A stretch of DNA of 64,000 nucleotides. Source: Candolleomyces eurysporus. Taxonomy: Eukaryota; Basidiomycota; Agaricomycetes; Agaricales; Psathyrellaceae. A program made the translations under genes and the position numbers. Shown here one piece after another: positions 57,012-64,000 of the stretch. The notes below the pieces were generated by a model. It did no database searches and was not told where the DNA came from. It saw only the letters and a program-made list of their open reading frames with translations. The stretch lies in the NCBI GenBank assembly GCA_027579435.1, contig JANBPK010000868.1, positions 1 through 64,000 on the forward strand, given 5' to 3'. The first letter of the stretch is position 1, and the number at the start of each line of letters is the position of its first letter.

Positions 57012-57869
57012 ATGAAGACCCAGTCTGTCTCCAAGAACGAGTCTCAAACGAGCTCAACCCCAACGCCATCCATTCCAAGTCTGAAATGGTCTGCAATCAC
57101 CGTTTTTGTTATCCTCAGCTGGGTCCTTTGCCAGTGGCTCGACGGAATCAAGGTCAGGGGTGCCTCTCATCCTAATTCCTTTCTTTTTCTCGCTCTTCGC
57201 CGTAAATTTGACCGCCTCAATTTACAGAGTCAGTGGTACGTCTTTGACCCCGACACCCTCCACCAAGTCGCCAAATCAGCCCTGGCCTCTTCAAACGACA
57301 CGGCAGGAGCCATCCAACATATTGTCTCCACCCTCACTGAGACCTACCCCTCTTCCCGCATCCGCCTCAACATGGACGTAAACGAATGGATGTTCAACAA
57401 CGCCGGTGGCGCGATGGGCGCCATGTACATTATCCACGCCAGTATCACCGAGTACCTCATTATCTTTGGAACTCCCCTTGGAACAGAAGGTCACTCAGGT
57501 CAGCACACCGCTGATGATTATTTCTACATCCTCGAAGGCGAGCAGTGGGCGTTCGAGCCTGGTCAGTTGAAATCGGCCAGGTACGGCCCAGGGTCGGTTA
57601 ATTACATGCCTCGGGGAACGGTTAGACAGTACAAGATGCATGAAGGTTGCTTCGCTTTGGAGTACGCCAGAGGTGAGATACTCCAACCCTCTTTTTCTAT
57701 CTGCTTGCTGACCGGTGGGACCCGGATCGTGTTAGGATGGATTCCACCCATGCTGCCGTTTGGCTTCGCGGATACTTTCACCTCTACCTTGGATTTCCTC
57801 ACACTTTATAGGACTGTCAGGATTACTCTGCGGGAGATGGTTAGGAATTTGTTGATTGGCAAGATTTAA
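57012..57869 (+). CDS. erg2: Sterol C-8 isomerase ERG2
   Basis: This ER enzyme moves the C8 double bond to C7 (fecosterol to episterol) in ergosterol synthesis and is homologous to the sigma-1 receptor. The start ATG 57012 gives a short polar N-terminus and a membrane anchor (WSAITVFVILSWVLCQWL). Two introns, one opening GTCAGGGG after GIK and one opening GTGAGATA after EYARG, are read through in the raw frame. The spliced protein has FDPDTLHQVAK, MDVNEWMFNNAGGAMGAMY, EYLIIFGTPLGTEGHSGQHT, DDYFYILEGEQW, GSVNYMPRGTVRQYKM, FALEYARGWIPPMLPFGFAD and REMVRNLLIGKI, matching the family end to end. Intact. Confidence 0.92.
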   Translation: MKTQSVSKNESQTSSTPTPSIPSLKWSAITVFVILSWVLCQWLDGIKVRGASHPNSFLFLALRRKFDRLNLQSQWYVFDPDTLHQVAKSALASSNDTAGAIQHIVSTLTETYPSSRIRLNMDVNEWMFNNAGGAMGAMYIIHASITEYLIIFGTPLGTEGHSGQHTADDYFYILEGEQWAFEPGQLKSARYGPGSVNYMPRGTVRQYKMHEGCFALEYARGEILQPSFSICLLTGGTRIVLGWIPPMLPFGFADTFTSTLDFLTLYRTVRITLREMVRNLLIGKI

Positions 57870-58303
57870 TACCGTCGGCATGTAGCTATCAATGATTGGT
57901 TGATTTTGCTCGCTCTTCCGAGTCGCCTTCCTGATTTAGCCAGCCTCCTTCTATATTTGCGTTGGACTATAAACCCTGCTTCTCGTTTCAGTAACGACGG
58001 TGTCATTCAGAGGAAAGATAGAGTGATAGGGCCTTCAGACTCGCTCGATATCAGTGGCAGTTTGACCAAAAGCATTTAGAAAGTTTATGTGAGAGGAGTG
58101 TCAATGGTAAATTTCTTTGTACTTTTACTCGTAGGCTGCCCCCGCCTTCGAGGAGAGACGCGAATGAGAACGTTGCAAGGTATATTACGATTAAGTATAA
58201 ACGTATAGAATGGTATTCTAGTCCCAATATCTCTTGAACCCGACCCGTCTAATGTGTCAGCATCGGATGTAGATGTAGAATATCTCTGCTGAATATATCG
58301 TCT
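57870..58303. other. Intergenic, convergent 3' flanks
   Basis: Between the ends of erg2 (+) and the carrier gene (-). No further feature seen. Confidence 0.5.
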
Positions 58304-59692
58304 TCATGCTTCCGGTTCCTGCGGTCGGTCTCGTGCTGCAGCAGATGTCCTGAGTAACCACGCAAGATTTTCGTAGACGACGAAGGTAACACAGGTTCCA
58401 GGCAGAACACGGACAAGACTCGTGCCGAGACCGCGGTAGAAACCTTTGATACCCTCGTTTACCCATGTCCTTTTGATGGTTGTGGGTATGTTAGGGAACT
58501 CTTTCTGGAGTTGACCAGGCCCATTGTTCTGAACACAGTTCATCAGCAGGAGAAACGTCAAAGAGTACGAGTGGTGGAGTTACCTGCACCCTTGAACGGA
58601 TAACCTGGTACGGATAGGTAGCGGAAAGCGCGATGAGCTTACTCGATATCGACATAGCCGAATAGGTCAGGTTGGACTGAAAAAGAGGTGTGAGATGATA
58701 GGCAGTACGACAGTGGCAGGAGCTGACATACCAGTTTCGCCATGTGCACATCGAACGATTTGCCCTCCCGCTCTGCCTTCCGCCGTTTCCGCTCGAATCC
58801 CCACGCTTTCATCTTCTCGTAGGCCATGAATTGAATTGCTCCATTCCCAACACCGACAAGCGCAAGCATGGTTCCGCGAAATAGGCCTGGCACGCCTTCA
58901 TTCTTTGTAATTGAAGAAAGACCATCTGCGGTGACCATGAGTACATCGAGACTTGATTGGTAAAACGCGTAACTCACGCCAAAGTCCTCGATACGCGTTC
59001 GGAGAATCTGCAGTTGTCGCAAACATCCTCACCCGGATCAACCAGAATGGATTGGTTATGACTGCTGTAACGGCACCTAAGAGTTACTGGCGTCAGCTAT
59101 GTGTTGTAATTCCGGAGTGAGTGAACCCCGCGTACTTGCTTCCGCCGAGCAAACGAGATACTCGGTCGCAGTCAATGGTTTCGTTATATCCCCTCCAGAA
59201 GCTTGTTTTTTGAGCATGTTGTAACTAGAGAGATGCCACGACAAATGAAGGGGGGGGGGGTCGAAATATGAGTTCCGAGCATATTCCACCAAAAGCTCAG
59301 GAATGACGTACAAGAGAAAGTACAACCCCCAGCTCGAAGCGTTCCCTGCTATGTTGGGCCCAATCCCTCTGTACAGTCCCTTCCATCCTTGGGTCTGCTG
59401 AACTTGCTTGAGCGATAGCCACATTTGCTTTCCGATCGTCCCGACTGGCTTGCCCGTATTGACTTGGAACTTGATCTTCAGCAAGTCGAGTGGGTTCATA
59501 CATAGTGTCGTAACGACACCTGCACCCAGTCCTGCGACAGCATGGTCCTACAGATGATGCACCGCGAAAGAGCCAAAGTATCAGCATTGCAAATACGCCA
59601 GCAGTCAGTCAGCAGGGGAGAAATGACGCACAATAGCGGTTGACGGAAAGAAACTCGCTGGCTGTCGCGGTATTTTCGAGTTACCGCTCATA
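58304..59692 (-). CDS. flx1: Mitochondrial carrier, FAD/folate type (FLX1/SLC25A32-like)
   Basis: Inner mitochondrial membrane carrier with three repeats. The start is ATG 59692 (MSGNSKIPRQPASFFP), first intron GTGCGTCATT to the CTGTAG before DHAVAGLGAG. Signature repeats: NPLDLLKIKFQVN, then ITNPFWLIRVRM, then ATYPYQVIRSRVQ. The tryptophan in the second (P-x-W) is the mark of the FAD/folate subgroup. Other blocks are GWKGLYRGIGPNIAGN, NEGVPGLFRGTMLALVG, AIQFMAYEKMKAW, NEGIKGFYRGLGTSLVRVLP and CVTFVVYENLAWLL. One intron carries a C10 run (59251-59261 region), a likely spot for length error but non-coding. FLX1 in yeast exports or imports FAD; which substrate is used here is not decided by sequence. 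Confidence 0.85.
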
Positions 59693-60231
59693 CCTCACCA
59701 GCTATAGCTGGTAATCTGGAATGGCGACGCTGAACGTGCAGATTCAGCAGAATGTCAACGAGAGAGAGATATGAAAGACCAGAGTTGGGAGCCGAAACCA
59801 GTCTCGACGCTGGCTGGGACCTCCGTGACGCGATGGAGTAGCTGGGACCGGGGGAAAACGTGACTGATGGACGTCCGGACCGCTGGGTCTCGGGACTCGT
59901 CTGGTCCATGTCTACTCTGCAGATGCGAATGAATTCGTGATTGTCAAAAACACAAGCCTGGCATATTGTACATTGGTATGTTAACGTTAACCGTGCAAAT
60001 GTCCTTGCTGAAGATAATGTGCAACAGTGGGATAAGAAAGGCATGTATAGGTAATTGTGTCGAGATATCAAATAGCGTGAATGATGCAAAGAAAAGGGAT
60101 GGGCATGATGAGGGTGATCCCAAGTGTCGACTGGTATTTTTCGTGTTATGCAGAGCGAACATTGCGGATGGCGAAGCTTGAAGATGATAATGAAAGGATA
60201 TGAAAGATAGAAAGATAGTTGTTGATACACA
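59693..60231. other. Intergenic
   Basis: Upstream of the carrier gene and 3' flank of the JmjC gene. Minus-strand frames (59688-60230) show no domain; some may be 5' UTR. Confidence 0.45.
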
Positions 60232-63200
60232 TTAGTTAGACCGACCAGCGGAGGACAAGGGTTTCGTCGTTGTCGAATTCAAAGGTACTTGAGTACCATC
60301 TGCACGTCTCTTCGAGCCGACTTTCGGAATAGAATTGTTCGTGTGGTCGCCGACAGCCTCTCCTCGAAGGACCTTCTCCTGCCTGCAGCACGATAGCCAC
60401 GCATACCACATCATCGTCTTCAGCTGCAGGATATCCTCCTTCCACACCTTGCTCTTGTTCTGCTCGCGGAACTCCTTCGTCAACTTGGCGCAGCGATTAA
60501 TATTCTCCGGGCTGACATAGTCGATGGCGATCTTGATGGAATCGGCCAGGTTCGAGACCTATAAAGAGGCAGCTATCAGCGAATGCAGGATCGTCATAGC
60601 CGACGCGTCACGAACCTGATGTGCGCAACCAGCAGGGATAAAGATAGCCTCTCCAGGCCTCTGATACACGCGGAAGCTGCAAACACCGGTGTCCTTATAC
60701 AACTGCGCTCTCAGAGCGTCGTCCAAATAATATTGCTGGCCATGGATAGGGTCGTAGTGAGGGCCGAGAGCATGTCTCTTCCGCAGGAAATTACGAATCT
60801 TATCCGAATCCTCCGCGCGGTAGATGTCCCAAACCGCACATCCAGGCGAGCCGTCGGGACAATCGGCAGCATAAAGCATAATGTTCATCGCATCGGCCAT
60901 ATCCATATGCAGGCGCGTCGATCCCTTGCATCCCGGGTTCTGGCTCGCCGCCCAAGCGTTATACATCTTTGGACCTGGAAAAAGCGAGTCAGTATCGTCG
61001 ACGAATTCGAGCCTGAGCTTAACCAGCGCACTGGCCGAGCCACGCTAGAGGAAACGAACGATGTNNTATTTACTCACCGAGATCNGGCTTCACAACGTTT
61101 GATGGGAAATGCGACCCAATATTGTAGACACCATCTCGACGGACGTAATCAGGAACCGGAACAGCTTCACTAAAGTCCTTGTACAACTTTGGAAACGCAG
61201 TCTTGAAGTCCGCAGACGGTGGCCAATCCTATGGGACAGATTGANTTGNGAGTTAGTGAGCTTTCCTTGACAGTGGGGTATATATATAAAAANCAAAGAG
61301 CACACGTCACAGCTTCTCACCTTGAGCTTCCATACTTCCTGTTTGCGATCGGCGTACTTGCCAAACTGGCCAAAGAACTCNTTCACCGTCGTCTTCTTGT
61401 TCGCATCCTGCTCGCACTCCGTGATCAAACACTCCCGATCTCCAAACTCCTGGATGAAGTACGCCGGCGTCCATTCGAGCTGGAATTTGTTCAAGACGTT
61501 GGCCACCACCAAAGGCTCGCCATATGCCCAGATCTTTGCGAATTTCTCTGCGCTGTCGACGTCTGTGAGCTCGTTGTCGGAGTAGCGGTAGATCTTGTAA
61601 TACGGGGTCGAAGCGATGGATTCGGAAAGCTTGGGTGGGACGTAGGATTCTCCAGCAGTTCCCGCCGGCAACAGCGACGACGGCAGAAGCCCTCGCTGAA
61701 CCGCCTTCGATTTGAAGACGTCACTCCAGTTCNTGGCCTCACTGGCTTCTGCGGCACCATTCGCCTCCCCAGCGACCGTAGGTGGAGCCCCCGAACCTGC
61801 GGGAGGAGGAGCAGCTGCAGTCGAATTCGGCTTGGAACGGTTCCCAGTACCATTCTCCTCCGACTCNGTAGAACCACCCTTCGCGACAATCTCCTCCATC
61901 TCCTTGATTGCCTCGTCCANCTCCTCCGCGAAGAATCTTGACATGGGGGAGAAGCTGCTAGCCTGGTGTTCGTTCCTNCTNGTACAGCTAAGGAAGAACG
62001 GGTTGCTATGGGCATGNTTCTCCCTCTTCTTCTGCATCTCGGCAAGTTCAGCGGGAGTNGCCCCTGGTCGNTCTTCCGTCAACTCGCGGACTTGAGCGAA
62101 ACAGTCGGCGCAAGCTTCCCGTCCACATAATCGGCACATCCATGAAGACGAGAATATTGACGTCATGCAAGTATCTGTGACAGGCGGGAAGGCGGGTGAT
62201 CAGAGGTTATCATCACATTGACACAGATGATCGATGGAGGTTTGAATTGGGAGGGGGATAAGGTGAGAAGTGAAGGGGGACAAAATCGAACCCAGCGTGC
62301 AGAGAAGCCGGGTGATGGCGAGACGACAAAGAGATGGGTTATCGTAATTGATGGAAGATGACAGGACGATTGAATGAATTGAAAAACAACACTTACCACA
62401 AGTCACACGAACTTCGCTCTCCCGAGCTCGTCTGATAAGATCGTCCAGATTCAGNTGATCACGCTCNGCCTTCAAGGTTGATAGAAGGGCCTTGGCAATA
62501 ACTTTCTGTCCATGCCAAAACCAGGGTCAGAACTCAAACCCCAGGTATGTGACGCAAAAATGGAAGTGGGCGATATAAATTAAGGGAGATTTAAACTCAC
62601 TTTGCACCGGTCGATATGTTCCTGGTTCAAGGCCACGTTCCAGCTTTTCGGGAATTCCAAGTCTGGAGCGTCATGAGGCTTCGCATTCTTGAACGTCACA
62701 CCAACNATGTGCTGCTTGTCTTTGACGAAGCAACGAATGCCTTGGAAGCGNCANGTATCGCCTGCCCATCGCCTTGTACATGAAACNCAACGAGGGAATT
62801 CCTCTTTGCGGTAACGGTTCGACATGCAGCGGGCGAACTGGAGCTCTTGGTTTATGCCATTTGAAGATGTCTGAGCGGGAGGGGGTGAGTTGGTACCTTC
62901 TCCACTGGCTGAGGNCCGCGCTGTGAGATGATAGACTCATTAGTACCATGCATGGCAAGAAGCATATGTCGATCAAAGTTTACGTTTCCCGTGGACACGN
63001 AAAAAAGAGGGTGAAAAATGTCGAGGGACGAAGAGCAAGTGAACGCAGGATAAAGGGAATGCGGAATTCGAAATAGTGGAAACTATAAACTCACGATCGG
63101 GGGCTTTGGCTTTTCCCTTTCCATCTACCGATGCCGTAGANGCTAGTTGAGCTAAATAACCCAATGGCATGAAGTTTCAAGAAGAGGTGAACAGATTGCT

Positions 63201-64000
63201 TACCGTTCTGTGCCGCGATCTGTGCGGCCTCGTTTCGTTTCTTTGCATTGAAACCACGCTTGGAGGGAGGGGCTACGTAGCGAACGATACGTCAGAAATA
63301 GGTCAAGTACGGCAAACAAAGGAATGAAGGAAGTATCGCTTGCTTAGCGACGATTACTCACCTGGAGTACCATCAGGACCAACTTTTGCCTTCGCCTTCG
63401 CTGGACGCTTTGCTTTCGGTGCTGAAGAATATGCCTCATCTTCCGGTAGTTGCCGTTTCAGAGATGAGCTCGGTTGCTGTTCAGATTGGGATTGCTCCGA
63501 AGCATGAGGATGCTGCTGGGGCGGCGGCGGTGGCATTGAGGCTTGCGGACGAGGGGAAGCCGAGTGGCTTGTCGTGGCCACAGGCACCAGAACTGGAAAA
63601 GGTGCTGGCGCGGTGGCAACGTAATACGGCGGAGGCATAGGGTAGGCCATCATCGTTCGGACTGCTAATCGGACAGAGGCACGTTCAGAGTGCTGCCATT
63701 CTGAAACGGCCATTCTCGCTATCAGCANTGTCACTGTCAGAAAAGAANATGACACTCACCCGAGGCTTGTGGCTGATCATCACCTTGGTTTTGGTAAACA
63801 GCTGTGGGACCATTTTTCGGAGTGGCAGAGGAACGGGGTTTGGATTGTGATTGGGTCAGTTGCGGACCTTCTGAACGAATCGTCGCCGAATCAGAGGACT
63901 GACCTTGCGATTGGAGACCATTCGATACTGCGAAAGATCAACAAGCGAGTGGGTGAGCATAAAATACNCGCAGGGCCGATCGGTAGGGTTGGAAGTGGGA
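60232..64000 (-). CDS. JmjC-domain protein, KDM3/JHDM2-like (5' end beyond window)
   Basis: Probable Fe(II)/2-oxoglutarate histone demethylase. Reading 5' to 3' on the minus strand: P/Q-rich N-terminal exons (63.3-63.9 kb) with a basic AKRPAKAKAKV; a cysteine-rich zinc region (FPRCVSCTRRWAGD and GIRCFVKDK, 62.6-62.8 kb); a second cysteine cluster MCRLCGREACADCF (about 62.1 kb); then YIQEFGDRECLI and the JmjC core. In the core, the iron site is STRLHMDMADAMN (H-x-D) with the distal histidine in IFIPAGCAHQV. An intron then leads to SNLADSIKIAIDYVSPENI and a basic tail ending SSAGRSN. This order (zinc fingers then JmjC) fits KDM3-type H3K9 demethylases. About a dozen short introns. Many N bases (61064-63967) make exon ends uncertain, and an exon beginning at an acceptor near 63930 shows that the gene continues past 64000. 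Confidence 0.82.

Noticed and set aside
1..64000. Transposons, CRISPR arrays, rRNA or tRNA genes
   Set aside because: No reverse transcriptase, integrase or transposase motifs, no long terminal repeats and no regular short spaced repeats were seen. I could not run a tRNA scan, so a single tRNA could be missed.

Overview
This window is nuclear DNA of a filamentous basidiomycete, most probably an Agaricomycete. Genes are dense and cut by many short introns of about 47-75 bp with GT...AG ends. Conserved eukaryotic housekeeping genes lie between lineage-specific families typical of mushroom genomes: NACHT NTPases of the NWD2/HET-E type, F-box/LRR-like proteins, divergent HMG-box proteins and short orphan genes. 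The sequence is a draft with scattered N bases. Several reading frames break at homopolymer runs or at an N, including in conserved genes, so part of the breakage is probably assembly error rather than gene death.

Left part (1-20.8 kb), accessory: no recognised gene in 1-3034; an HMG-box protein (3035-6028, +) with one frame break; a NACHT NTPase (7158-8770, +) with two breaks, one made by an 8-bp tandem duplication; a tandem duplication of a second NACHT gene on the minus strand (copy A 11547-13815, copy B 14833-17049). Copy B is a clear pseudogene, and an F-box fragment lies between the copies. Then follow an acidic-repeat orphan (18309-19647, +) and a 55-residue secreted-peptide candidate (20577-20815, +).

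Middle part (21.4-47 kb): two arrays of one paralogous F-box family, two copies on the plus strand (21.5-25.9 kb) and four on the minus strand (37.9-46.4 kb), plus a 3'-end relic at 46.7-46.9 kb. The arrays flank a segment with a coiled-coil membrane-anchored orphan, an ALE1-type MBOAT lysophospholipid acyltransferase, a divergently placed COMPASS subunit Swd1, two orphans and an HMG-box gene.

Right part (47.4-64 kb), mostly conserved: a short HMG-like orphan, an FGGY carbohydrate kinase, ribosomal protein eS25, glucosidase II beta subunit (divergent from eS25), a BAHD-type acyltransferase, sterol C-8 isomerase ERG2, a mitochondrial FAD/folate-type carrier (FLX1-like) and a KDM3-like JmjC protein whose 5' end lies beyond base 64000. 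There is no sign that these core genes form a single pathway, although ERG2, ALE1 and glucosidase II all act at the endoplasmic reticulum.
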